A stretch of DNA of 64,000 nt, from assembly GCA_003993805.1 (NCBI GenBank), contig RSEF01000002.1, forward strand, positions 92,336,616 through 92,400,615, in the 5' to 3' direction. The notes beneath the pieces are model-generated. The model was not told where the DNA came from and searched no databases. It saw nothing but the letters and a program-made list of their open reading frames with translations. Positions within the stretch are counted from its first letter, which is position 1. Each line of letters opens with the position of its first letter. This document shows, piece after piece, positions 12,721-23,639 of the stretch. Made by a program: the position numbers and the translations under genes. The stretch comes from Himantopus leucocephalus. Taxonomy: Eukaryota > Chordata > Aves > Charadriiformes > Recurvirostridae.

Positions 12721-15700
12721 GTAGGTGATGCATTTGCAGTTGAGACTGGATCCCTTAACCAGCTCTGCTTCGTTCAAATTGCTGTTATCTTTGCAGTTGC
12801 ATTATCTTGACAGAATTATCGTTCTCTGATACATGGATCCTCTAATAAACTGAAAAAATGGAGCTTTTAGTTTTAAGTCCAGTGACTGTGTCATTTTGCA
12901 GTTGGAGAGCTATGGGCTTTTTTTTTAATTTTAATTTTTATTTTGGTTTTTAAATGCTAGAAGTTAAATGTCCATTCCCTGATATTTAGAGAACACTCAG
13001 CCTTCTTACATCCACCCCATTCTCAAAAATGAATAAATCACTTCTGTTAAGCTTGATACACTTTCATACAAAGGAACTACTTCCCTGGGCTCATGTGCAG
13101 GCCACTGTGTTTCTGTGCCTCTTAACAACCATTTCTATGATGCTTCTAACTGTGAAAGACAAACTGAGTTGACGGCTGTATTAACTGCATGTTACTTTTA
13201 TCCTTCTTAATGCCTGTGTGTTCTTACCCACGGCAGTTCCTATGCTGTAAGCTTAATGGAGCATGGGTTATACCTATATTTGGTAAGGACTTGGCTTTTT
13301 GTGGCCACTATGGTAACACATAAATGAATAGCTAAAGTGAGTCACAGATTTTTCCTCTATGCTCTACTGTGACTTTTCATCTCCAGTCTCCAAGTAGATC
13401 ATAAAGCTTTTATTTGGGCATCTTCCATGGACATGTCATCAAAGACTCAATGAGGCGTTCATTTATGTTGATTGGCAGTAAACAGACAGAAGGCTGCTCA
13501 TCTTCTCTCATGAAGAACCTCTGCTGCACAAAAGAGAAGTGCTCAAAATTGCGCTGTCAGGTGGAGTCATCACAGTGCCTTTCTCTGCCTTCTCCATAGG
13601 CAGAACATGCTCTGGTGCAGTTCTACATAATCTGACATACATTCCAGCCTCTCTTTTCCTTCAAAGCAGCTTCTTGTCATTTGTAAACAGATTGAAAAAC
13701 AGAAATTATACAGCTTCAGTTACTTGCGTTGGAGTACTGACAAACCAGCCAACCTCAATCAAACTTATGTTGAAGCTAGCATTGCAACCTCCCTACCCAC
13801 TCCTGCCCTCCTGTGACAGCCAACAAAGCATAGTCAACAGAAGAAAAGCTGGCTGACCCCTCAGCCCTTTCAATGCAAAGTGGGATGTTGTAGAGTAAAA
13901 GTACCAACATAATAGTTTAAAATAAATGGCCAGCCTTTGCCCTGAGCCAGCTAAGACCCCATCAGGCCTTCTCATCTGTCAGTACTACTGTTGGAAACAG
14001 CAGTCTTCAGCAGAGTAGAGAGCTAAGATGGTGAACCCCTCACTAGATCTTGTCTGTTCTGCCCTTTGGACAGTTTAAGTAGCTGGTGGTGGGATGATTA
14101 CACCCCTACCTCATCTGTCCAAACTCCAAGGTCCCAACTCAACTAAGAATCCATCACCCTTCTCTTCGCACTCGTATATTCTCATCCAAACCTACCTCCA
14201 TCAGCCTAAAACCTCTCTAACAGGTGTCACAAAAGGAGGAATTTCCTGGTGTCCCATTTGAAAGGTACCCACTCCTCCTTGTATTTAGTCTGGATGAATA
14301 ATAGATAATGAGGTAGCACAGTCACCACTAGAGAGAGCTCTGATACTAAAATTATTTTCAAGCCCTATTTTATCTAAGTTCCTATTGCAGAGTTCAGGGG
14401 CAGTTTCTTGAATGGATGGAGTGTCAAAAAGGGAAGACCAATACAAAACGAAGGAACTTCAGTGTGCTAGGGAGGATTTTAAACTTAATGTTTTTGGGCT
14501 GTGATTGGTCTACAGAAAGGGGAGAGAGTATTTTTCTAGTTTGGACACTTTAATTCAGCAGTTTTTTGACACTTCACTTGCAATACTTATTGCTGCTCAG
14601 TTGCTCTGCTTCATGGTTTATGACTTGATATTGCTTTCAGGAGAATATAGGATGAAAATAGAATACTAGAATTTGGAGGGGGGGGAGTGATTTATGAATC
14701 ATGCATTTTATTGGTGGCTTATATGTCAGTAAAATCTATGCAATTTCAGAAGTAACTTTGTATGTCTATGTGTTTTGACTATTTAAATGAGAAGTGTCTA
14801 TGAGCAGGGAAAGCACCTGTATTCCTCTTTCATGAACACCCAAAAATAAATATACCCGAGATGCCAACACTGTCCAATGATGTTTGTTCCTTTATTATCG
14901 TAGTTCAATGCACCTTTACTGAGTCAGAGATGTGAATCATGTAAAGACAGAGACTGGCAATGCTTGAATAAGTAAGGCCAGGTAGGCAATTCCATTGTTT
15001 TTATAAATACTGCAGGAAAGGTACCACAAAGGTAATTTGGTGAATATTCTTCTAATAGACTCTTAAACGTGATCTCTCTTTGTCACTGTGCCACAATGTA
15101 GGGGTAGGGCCAACATGACAATCTGTGTGAACTGTGTGAGTAACACAGGGATCAAACATCCTGTGCCAAAGCAGACAAAATAGAAGCCAGCATCTAAAGG
15201 CTGTGTTTCAAAGCCATAGTCAGTCTCCATTTATTCCATGTGCTTCTGAAGAACATAGACCCTCAGCTTGGGATCAATCCCCCAACAGTTAAGAAATATA
15301 ATTATAGCTTCAGAATATCTTGACATTTGTTCCTTCTTATGTGGTTGGGACTTCTTTTTGTGAAAGACCTCTGACCTTCTTCATAAACTTCCTTGTGTGG
15401 GAGACTGAGAACAGACACTACCCTTCCGCTTTCAGCATATGGGGACAGTCGCTTCAGCTTCCTTCCAAGACAGCTAGATGTTCCTCCATTCTCATCTGTA
15501 GCTGTCATTAACAAATACAGGCAGACTATCTATCACCTCTTTCAGGCCCAGTCAAATGTAATGTTTGTTAAACAAAATGGTTAGTAATCTCTGTACAAGA
15601 ACTTTTAAAAGATCACAAACTCGGGCTATTTCAGAATATTTCTGTGTTTTCACCTTTAAGGGGTGTGTGTGAGGGTTGAATATGTCTTTCTTTTCATCCT

Positions 15701-16029
15701 CAGAACTGTTATCTCTATTGATTTTCTCTGCATTTTTGCGGAGAACTTGATACTGCAGTTTTTTGCTTATGTGCAAACATTGCATAACTTCAAATCCCCA
15801 CAGGTCTGAAGAAGAAAGTATTAATTAATATGTCAGACCTTGTCCCTTGGAGAAATTCCACCAGAGACATCAACAGCATTTCTATTGACAAACCTGGTGG
15901 CAAATGTTACCAGTGTCTATCATGATTCTTACTGGAAAATGTAAGCTCATTTTGGATTTTAGACGTTGTTTATTTGGATAGATAAATGGCTGGCAGCGTT
16001 CAGGACAATGTAAAGTCCACAAGACATCA
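12715..16029. other. Unique sequence, no gene recognised
   Basis: I see no exon, RNA gene or repeat family that I can support. A G8 run occurs at 14678-14685. The 14010-14300 block is less AT-rich and could be an unrecognised old repeat such as an LTR fragment, but I found no LTR ends, primer binding site or polypurine tract to support that. Confidence 0.55.
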
Positions 16030-16231
16030 CGGTCTCATATATTTTTCAAAAATTCAGACATGACAAAATTTTAGCCTAACTGACAACATGTGTCAGGATG
16101 CTTTGAGACTGGAAAATGTAAAAAAAAAGANCGGTCTCATATATTTTTCAAAAATTCAGACATGACAAAATTTTAACCTAACTGACAATATGTGTCAGGA
16201 TGCTTTGAGACTGGAAAATACAAAAAAAAAG
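16030..16231. repeat. Assembly seam: about 100-bp duplication across single N at 16131
   Basis: The block 16030-16129, starting CGGTCTCATATATTTTTC, is repeated at 16132-16231 with one N between. Comparing the copies by eye shows four substitutions and no indel, about 4 percent divergence. Exact abutment on a single N suggests two overlapping contig ends that were not merged, perhaps haplotype alleles or low-quality ends, rather than a true tandem repeat. The downstream copy is the one continuous with the sequence that follows. Confidence 0.85.
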
Positions 16232-16714
16232 GATTGGAATTACCTGAAGTGAAAAAGAGGTTGCAAAACTTTCAGATACAAGAAGAGATGGCTGAGATAA
16301 ATATGAAAAATCAGCATAGATATTTAGAAATATAACAAAAAAAAGTTGAGAAGCAAATATAATACAAAAGACAGGGACAAAGAATGCAAGATCTGCAAAT
16401 GCTTTTGATTTAAGAAGATAAAGAAGATAAAGTCTGTTAATTGTGACAGAGAGTGAATACAATTCAGATGGATTTGTTGGTGGGTTTATTTTTCTGTAGT
16501 AATTGATTGGGACCCCAGAAAATACATCAGGCAAAACATGATTATGAACATTTAAGTAAGGTAGAACCTAGTAAAACTTACCACAGAATGCTTTAAAAAA
16601 AAAGCTGAAGCAACCTCTGAAAGACTATCTTTATGATGAAAGATCAGATGGTCTTCACGGTGCTGGAGAAAATAAAATTAGTAACTCTTTAAAAACATAA
16701 AACAGAGAAAAGAA

Positions 16715-17030
16715 AATACAGACTGATCAATGTAAATTTAAAATGTACCACTGGAGCGGAAATTATTAATCAATACCTCTACAAGAAGCTAGAAAATAAC
16801 AAGATGATGAGAAGCAGCCAAACTGGCTTTCTCTGGAACAAACTCCAATCTCTTTGCCTCACTTAGCTGACAAAAGGGAAGAAATGGAAACCACATATCT
16901 TGACTACAATATGGCTTTTGATGTTCAGGACATTCTCAACCTCTACAGCCTGGAGAGAGGTGGGACAGATGAGACCATCATGAGGTAAGTGCACAAATGG
17001 TTAGCAGGATGATGCCCAGCTTTGCAAGCA
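16715..17030 (+). mobile_element. Ancient CR1/L2-clade LINE reverse-transcriptase relic
   Basis: Plus-strand translation with several stops and shifts gives, in order, pieces like those of a CR1-type reverse transcriptase: YRLINVNL, IINQYLYKKLENNKMM, SSQTGFLWNK (normally an xxQHGFxxGRS block), YLDYNMAFDV (the first catalytic aspartate block, normally YLDFxKAFDxV) and VHKWLAG. The order and spacing fit the family. Divergence is heavy, so this is an old fossil. The assignment rests on my reading of motif order only, and boundaries are approximate. Confidence 0.6.
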
Positions 17031-17524
17031 CCTCAAAAAGATCACTGTGAAGAAAAGGGGAAATCAGTGGGACAGGTGCCAGCAGTATATTTGAATTAGT
17101 CTTTCAGCCTCAAATATACATTCTTTTTGTCCACAGATATACTGGAAACCTGAAATAACTAAGTTTGTTTCCTCCCTAAAGAAGAAGGCAGAAAGTGTGT
17201 GTATGGGAAGAGGGGAGAGATGACATATGACAGTCCTCCAGTTGATCAAAGGCTGGTAGAAAGCAGACAGAGGGCTGACCAGCAGGCAGGAGGGGCAGCA
17301 GGCTGCAGGGACTATTGCTTTCCTTCCCAAACTGCTTGGACTCTGCTTGCAGCTGATTTGAGTGCCATGGCAGTGACTGTTTTGTGTGTGTTCTGCCTGA
17401 AGATTTCCATGAAACCTGCCCTTAAAACTAAGTGTACAGCACAGAGGGAGAAAAATGTATAGTGCGTTGGAAATTGCAAATGAAAGCAGCATGTTTTAAA
17501 AATTAGCATGCTATATCTATCTCA
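17031..17524. other. Unassigned sequence, no gene recognised
   Basis: The minus strand has a 142-codon open frame (17064-17492) and the plus strand an 87-codon frame (17199-17462). Both translations are unfamiliar, with no domain, start context or splice evidence. It may be a continuation of the upstream LINE fossil, too decayed to read. Confidence 0.45.
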
Positions 17525-17656
17525 AAAGCACCAGTTTCACAGCTGTAACCATTACCTCTTTATAGCGTCTTTTATGAACAGGTTCTTAAAATATTCACAG
17601 GTTTCTCTTTGGTAAAAAATGCAAAACAAACCTGAGATTTGAATGAGCTCACTTGA
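17525..17656 (+). repeat. Copy A of a 132-bp direct duplication
   Basis: This block (starting AAAGCACCAGTTTCACAGCT, ending GCTCACTTGA) recurs at 18801-18932 at the same length, 132 bp, with about 12 substitutions and no indels, about 91 percent identity by eye. The flanks of the two copies are unrelated. No N lies between or beside the copies, so it is not an obvious assembly seam. It is either a short dispersed duplication or two insertions of an unnamed repeat. Confidence 0.85.
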
Positions 17657-18022
17657 AGTCAATAATATTATGCTGATTTACCCCAGCTGAACATCTGTAC
17701 CAGGGTTGTATATACAAGAATATAACACTATTCAGTAAAATCAAACACATAACACAGCTAAGCTACTCTGAGCAAGAAATTCATGTCTCTAAAGAGGTTT
17801 TAGTATTGTCTAGCAACTGCAGTAGTTTGAAATATAGCTATTGTCACGTATTTTACCTGCTCCACAATCCTCATTTGTGCAGACTGCCTTTCATACGAAA
17901 AATGCCCAGAACAGATATTTGGAAGTAAAGGCTAAAGTGTTCATTTTTTCATACTGCTGGCATTTTTGTCAGATCAGTGATGTTGCCTTGATTTACACCA
18001 GCAGACAATAGGGCCGCAAAAT
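17657..18022 (+). repeat. Two GATTTACMCCAGC-containing segments (possible old amniote repeat)
   Basis: GATTTACCCCAGC at 17675-17687 and GATTTACACCAGC at 17990-18002 share 12 of 13 bases. The first sits in a TGAAGTCAATAA...CAGCTGAACATCTG context that resembles a common degraded amniote interspersed repeat, as I remember it. I cannot name the family with certainty, and the segment between the two motifs is unassigned. Confidence 0.35.
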
Positions 18023-18413
18023 AAGTTTTGTTAAAATTACATTAAATTAGAATTAAAGAAAAGAAGGAAAAACTAAGAAGTAAATATGGTATAAAAAATT
18101 CCTTTTCAAGGGAGGTTTGGAAAGAGACAAACAGCGAGGCAAAGGAGTACCAAAAGGAGTCTGTGTGTTGTAGAACCTGAAATCTCTCACAACACCAGCA
18201 AAGCTATGCCTAAATATAGCAAGACTTCACCTCCATACATTAAAAAAGCAGTAGTCAGTGTCCTGAAGGGGTTGAATACACAGTGCACACTTCCAGTACG
18301 TGTGTGGAAACTTGGAGGAGACTTACAAAAGAGGGAGGGAAAGGCAGGTGCTGAATCCTGCAGGGAACAAGGAAACCAGAGCAATTTTTGCCTCTGGAAG
18401 AGGCTCACACTCT
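18023..18413. other. Unique sequence, no gene recognised
   Basis: I recognise nothing here. Frames of about 70 codons on both strands (18187-18421) are mutual antisense shadows without family resemblance. Confidence 0.5.
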
Positions 18414-18596
18414 TAGACTAGACTAGACTAGACTAGATTACCTCAGTTGGAAAGGACCTACAATAACCATCTAGTCCAACTGCCTGACCAGTTCAGGGCT
18501 GACCAAGTTAAACCATGTTATTAAGGGCATTGTCCAAATGCCTCTTAAACACTGACAGGCTTGGGGCATTGACCACCTTTCTAGGAAGCCTGTTCT
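18414..18596 (-). mobile_element. CR1 LINE 3' fragment of the TAGAN-tailed family
   Basis: On the plus strand the element starts with five TAGAC-type pentamers (18414-18438, last unit TAGAT), the 3' microsatellite tail of this CR1 family. CTCAGTTGGAAAGGACCTAC, CATCTAGTCCAACTGCCTGA and CACTGACAGGCTTGGGGCAT blocks follow. Similarity ends after TAGGAAGCCTGTTC near 18596, a strong 5' truncation. Its tail differs from the octamer tails of the other CR1s here, so it belongs to a distinct subfamily. It lies between the two copies of the 132-bp duplication. Confidence 0.88.
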
Positions 18597-18800
18597 CTTG
18601 ATTTGGGTTCCTGTAAGAGGCTTGCATATTTCCTCAACAGCCAAACACTGAGAAGTGAGAAATTAATGGATACCATAGTGGAAGACGCACATGAAATTTA
18701 AGGCTAGTAACTCATGACTATTTCTGTCATGCAAGTGGGATGCAAGCATTGATTTTAAAGTAAATGGAGTTGGGGAGGTTGGGATAGGAATAGAGACACT

Positions 18801-18932
18801 AAAGCACCAGTTTCACAGCTGTAACCATTACCTCTTTATAGCATTTTTAATAAACAGGTTCTTAAAATACTCAAAAGTTTCTTTTTGGTAAAAAATGCAA
18901 AACAAAATCGAGATTTGAATAAGCTCACTTGA
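18801..18932 (+). repeat. Copy B of the 132-bp direct duplication
   Basis: This is the partner of 17525-17656 in the same orientation, 1,276 bp downstream. Differences cluster in three short patches: the segment after CTCTTTATAGC, the AATACTCAAAAG segment and the AAAATCGAG segment. The remainder is nearly identical, including a 20-base GGTAAAAAATGCAAAACAAA block. Confidence 0.85.
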
Positions 18933-21900
18933 CACAAGGGACGAAGAGCAACAGCAACATGCAGATCTGTAGGACTAATGCATTTCTGCTTAAAAGGAAA
19001 TTCTTGGAGGGGACTAATGGCCAAGTTCTGACAGTATTCTAGAGTCAAAGATGAGGATTAGTTACTTTCTTAGTTGGGTGGATGAGGAATGGATGAGGAA
19101 GAAACTTTTGATATTTGAACATTTGTGGGACAGATTGCAAAGATGGAAGATTTAATTGCATGTGAATTTCCTAACCTAGATACAAACTTGTAATTGTATA
19201 AACATTTGCTTAAAGTTAGCATTTGGTGTATATTTGAGCAAATCTTATTGGCAGTCCTAGTCTTAACTTTCAGTTTAAAGCAAATTGCTATCATTTCCAA
19301 CATAAGAACAAATGTGTTATCAAGAAGAGCTTCATCTATACAACTGCATGTGTACCCAGTTGTTATTTGCCCACACAGGGGTGGGCACATACAAATATTA
19401 TCAAACAAAACCAGAAATTAGTTTTGCAGCAGGCGTTACAAATGGATTGTATATTTTCTTAATATTAGGTGTCCTTTGGACATATATTTAACAGCATGAT
19501 AACGTCAGCTTTCCAAGTTTAAGTAGCAACCAATTCTTACTAAACTGTAAATTTACAAAAGAATCTTTAAAAACTGAGAACCAGATGGCAAAGAAGAAGA
19601 GAGAATGCATTGCACATAATATACATGATTTTTAATCCAGTCTCAAGAGGTAATATTTGGGTCTAGTAAGTTTACCAAGTGCTAAATATTTAGGACTGGC
19701 CCACAGCAAAGCTAGATATGAAAAAGTAGAGGCTGAAAACAGAAGGACCTGAAGTACCAAAAATCAGTTGATTTGCAACTGAGAAGAAATCATGAAACAG
19801 AAGGCAAGAGATATAAAAATAGTATCAATTAGTAGGAAAGAGGGTCTGACAAGAAGTTACCAGACAATATCTGGCTAGTTCTGAAGGCAGCTGATGGTAC
19901 TGTCAAAATCCATCTATCATGAAAGCAAGAAATGCAAACAGACATTTACTAACATTGTGAATTTGCAAGGCAACACAACCTTTGCTGGTATAAGATGCCG
20001 GAACTTTAGAGATCTGGACCAACAGAAAATGTACCAACGGTTGAACAGGTGAAAACTGTGGACAAGTTCAGAAAAAAAGTCAAATATTTCATGTTTTCTG
20101 CAACATGAGCCAGCTTTGGAAATACTCTAGGAACTCAAAAGATGTGAAATAATCTTCACAACAACTTCACTATTGCAGTTCTGTCAATCCTTGTTCTGTC
20201 AGACATATTTAAAGAAAATGACAGAAAATAGAATATTTCCTCTTCAAACGATTTATTTAGAATGTAAAATTCAGCTCTTTGCTGTAGTTCTTTCTTTCCC
20301 AGTCTTTCTGGATTTCTTTTTTTTTTCAAAATCAACAGGCAAAAATCTGAAACAAAGTACATACTGTAGTGACATTTTACTTTCCCAAACTATTTCAATG
20401 GAGAAGAGCCTGGTTTCTAACAAACTTAAAGTGGTTTTCAGGCACTCACTGTATTTTGCCTTTTTTTAAACATTCAATTGGCAGTTTTTGCTTAAACTTA
20501 GGCAAGGGGAGTGGTAAGGTACCTTGAATTCTGACTGACACCCTATTATTTTAAGGTCTGATTTATGATCAGTCTAGTTTTTTAATCTATTTTAAGGTCT
20601 GGTTTATGATCAATCTGTTTGTTTGATCCCTATTACTATACAACCTGATTGTATTCAGTGTATTGGTTCTCTCGAGAGAATGGAGGGGCAGCTCTTAATT
20701 GAATTCATAGACAATGCTGACCCTTGCTAATATTCTACTCACCAGACTAACCAATCTATTTCAGCCACTTCTCCCTCTTTGTTCTCCATCTAGGGCAGTA
20801 GTTTTCTGCCACCCACTTGTGAAGAAAAAAGCAGGGGGAAAAGAACAGATTTATTGTATCTCTTCAGGTTCACAAATGTCTCTCTTTCAGCAGCAATGCC
20901 AGGAAGTTGTAAACATATATAAAGCCTTTTAGTTTAAGTACAGTCTCTTAATTAAAAGCATTCTGTCTCTTAAATATAGCTCTCTCAATTTAAATCTAGT
21001 AACATTTTGCCCTGGTGGCAGGTATCCAGATCCATCGTTACAGCGCAAGATGATTCAGTGGCTTTCTAGCCCCACAAGACTCTTTACTTTATCAAAAGCA
21101 CGGCAGAGGAGTAGACAGGAAGTAAAATGATGAGGGAATAATTGAAACACGGGAGCTAAAGATACCAAAAACAAGAAAGCTGACTCGATTAGTAAGTCAG
21201 AACTGCTGACTGAGGGAAACCTCAATACCGAATAGCTTGGTATTACCTAAGGGAGTTGTGCAAAATGGCTGATTGGCAGAAAGGCATAAAAAAGAAAAAT
21301 TGATTCTATCTTGAAGAGAGGCTGTGAAAGACACAAATTTTCCCTAAAGACCATACTGGGCATTGCTTGTTTTAGTCTTAGTAGGCATCATTTTTTTTTT
21401 CTGTTTATTTAAGACCTTGTACTGTTAGTCATTAAAACTAAATGAACTAAACACAAAAGTAACAACTGGGTGAAACTTTGCCAAAATGAATACTAACACA
21501 CTCCCCTTTTTTTTCCTTTGTTCTGATTTTGATTTATTTTTGAACAATAGTAATATTATGAAAATAAGAATGATAGTCCTGTTGATACATGAAAATGTTT
21601 TTCTTCTTAACTGCACATTACATTTTTCCTGAGCTACCTCAGGAGATTGATAATACGATGCGCAGTCTGTCACTGTTCAGCATTTGGAGAAGATCAGTAG
21701 TATCTGAAAGTTAATCATATCTTTGAAGTGCTAAATTACTGGACCGAGTTCTGTCCTTGATAAAGGATAACAGCATCACCACCCACGTTACTGACATGCT
21801 GCTTGGTCTGAAACTGAGTCAAAGAGACAATGAGCTTTGAGAACTCTGCAGAAGTTCCTAAGTAGTCTCTCCCATCTGGAATGATCTCTGAAGGTTGTGC

Positions 21901-22689
21901 AAAAACCTTGTAAAGACACTTCTGTGATTACTGCATGTGCCAAGTCTACTGTAAGTATATGCAGATGATTTCTGATTTTCAGACTACCAACCTACTGTTT
22001 TTCCTGAAAGATGAACTCCTTTTTATTAAAATACATTTCTAATAGATACAAGTTGCTAATCTTCTAAACTAATATAAAGTCCAAAAAAAAATAGACCTGT
22101 GTATTTTTAGTGAGGGAAGGTACGTAACATAAATCTGAATAAATTATCCCTTGGTACATGTAAAACATAAGCAGAAACTTTGGAAACATGGGGGAATAGA
22201 GCATTAAAAGCTTTAAGCAACAGGATATACAGGATATATTTCCAATGCACGCACTTTTATAAAACATGTTAACATTTTATTAGGGATTTGGTACTGATAT
22301 TGTCAGACTGGAGGATTGGAGATGAGGGACAAGATATGGTTTATTCCATAATGGAAACTGTTGTTGGATCCAAATTTGCCAAGGAATTAAGCAACAGCAT
22401 AGGTAGCAAAAGAAGCACACAAACAAAATGACAAAACACAACAAGAAAAAAATCCAGCCATGCCGGACATCCTTAGCTATCAGCTTGGCTTTGTCCTGAG
22501 CTGAATTCAGAAACAGTAAGTCTCCCATTTCCAAATTACAGCATTTGATCATATTTAAGAACATGTTTCTACCACCTGTTCTCACACTGATGAGCACCTG
22601 CATGATTTCCATTTTACCAAGGGACCTATCAGTATTGCAAAGCACATCACAGTATGAGCAGTGGTGGCATTAATGAATATCAATAGTGG
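18933..22689. other. AT-rich unique sequence, no gene recognised
   Basis: I can support no exon, RNA gene or known repeat here. A 41-bp imperfect tandem repeat (20550) and a 14-bp palindrome TTCTCTCGAGAGAA (20667-20680) are present. The minus-strand frame at 22280-22645 (121 codons) contains a run of hydrophobic residues, but this comes from an A-rich plus-strand segment and is not a convincing membrane protein. Confidence 0.55.
20550..20627 (+). repeat. Imperfect 41-bp tandem repeat, two units
   Basis: TTTAAGGTCTGATTTATGAT at 20550 recurs as TTTAAGGTCTGGTTTATGAT at 20591, and the similarity continues through TCARTCT. The second unit decays after about 20620. This is probably a local duplication. 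Confidence 0.75.
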
Positions 22690-22810
22690 GTGGACTGATG
22701 ATCCAGCACTAGCATACCTGCTGCTTTCAGTAATCAGGATTCAATTCCTTGCTCTGCCACCAGCTTCTACAGCATTAGCAAAGCCACATAAGTTAAATCT
22801 ATTTGGAGGA
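22690..22810 (+). mobile_element. MIR-like tRNA-derived SINE relic
   Basis: GATTCAATTCC (22739-22749) matches a tRNA-type B box with few changes. It is followed by TTGCTCTGCCAC, the core of MIR-type SINEs, and then a decayed AAGCCACATAAGTTAAATCT block that corresponds to the AAGTCACTTAA segment. Family assignment is from motif order only. Confidence 0.6.
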
Positions 22811-23639
22811 TGTAGATGGATGTGAGTTCAGTCTCACAAAGTTTAAGCTGAGCACTCTGGAAGCTCTTGAGCAGCAGTAGTTAAGTGTTGCTAAACTAAT
22901 ATCCATTGCCTTTCAGGAATCGTGTACCATGCCACATTAGAGCGGCCGTTTGGCTTCTGTTTCAGAACTGGCTCATATCCTACCATATGATGGCACAGCG
23001 AGCTCACGTCGTAGGCTCCCAGTAACGTCATGCTATTCCAATTTTTGAGTTAGCGTATTTTGGGAAGTGATTTCTCTTCATTTGGGACATGGTAACTTAC
23101 CATAACTCACCATCTGCGTGCTTCTAATCTGGCAAACTCAAACAGTAGGAGTCAGGTGAAATTTCCCTTAAGTCACGTTGTATTATTTATTACTGTGATA
23201 GCTAACAAACCACTCAGAATGGTGGGATTACACAGGCAGTTTCTGGGAGTCACCTGAAAGCCTCCATTGCCCTTTGGAAACACCAAGGCCAACACCAATT
23301 TGGCTGGTCAAACTGGTCCCCTCCCCTCCTCCATTTTGGATTTGGTCTTTACCTTGCACTAGGTCTAGTCCAAGTGGTTGTACTAGGAAAGTCACTCTAT
23401 AATATCAGATACAGTTCAACTAGGTTTACCATTGCAGTGGGAAAGAATAGGTTAAACAAATCCAGCATGCAGATGTGCAATTTTAAGAACGAGAAATACA
23501 TAAAAATCAGGAAATGAGTAAAAACAAAGCAAAACAAAAAGCTGAAGGGATAAATCCAGAAAAGAAGAAAACTGGAGTTAAAAAAAATACTGTATTTCAA
23601 GACTAGGTAAAACTAAATAAAAAAAATAAGAAGGCAAAA
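22811..23639. other. Unassigned sequence with a CpG-enriched patch
   Basis: No gene is recognised. Between about 22918 and 23176 there are roughly ten CpG dinucleotides, unusually many for the surrounding AT-rich DNA, and a CRE-like TAACGTCA at 23023-23030. It is far too small and AT-rich to call a CpG island. Confidence 0.5.

Noticed and set aside
14010..14300. Possible LTR or endogenous retrovirus fragment
   Set aside because: No LTR ends, primer binding site, polypurine tract or gag/pol/env-like translation was found.
17064..17492. 142-codon minus-strand open frame
   Set aside because: The translation has no recognisable domain, overlaps plus-strand frames, and lacks splice or promoter context. 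It is compatible with a chance frame.
22280..22645. 121-codon minus-strand frame with a hydrophobic stretch
   Set aside because: The hydrophobic run comes from an A-rich plus-strand segment. No family resemblance or exon border was found.
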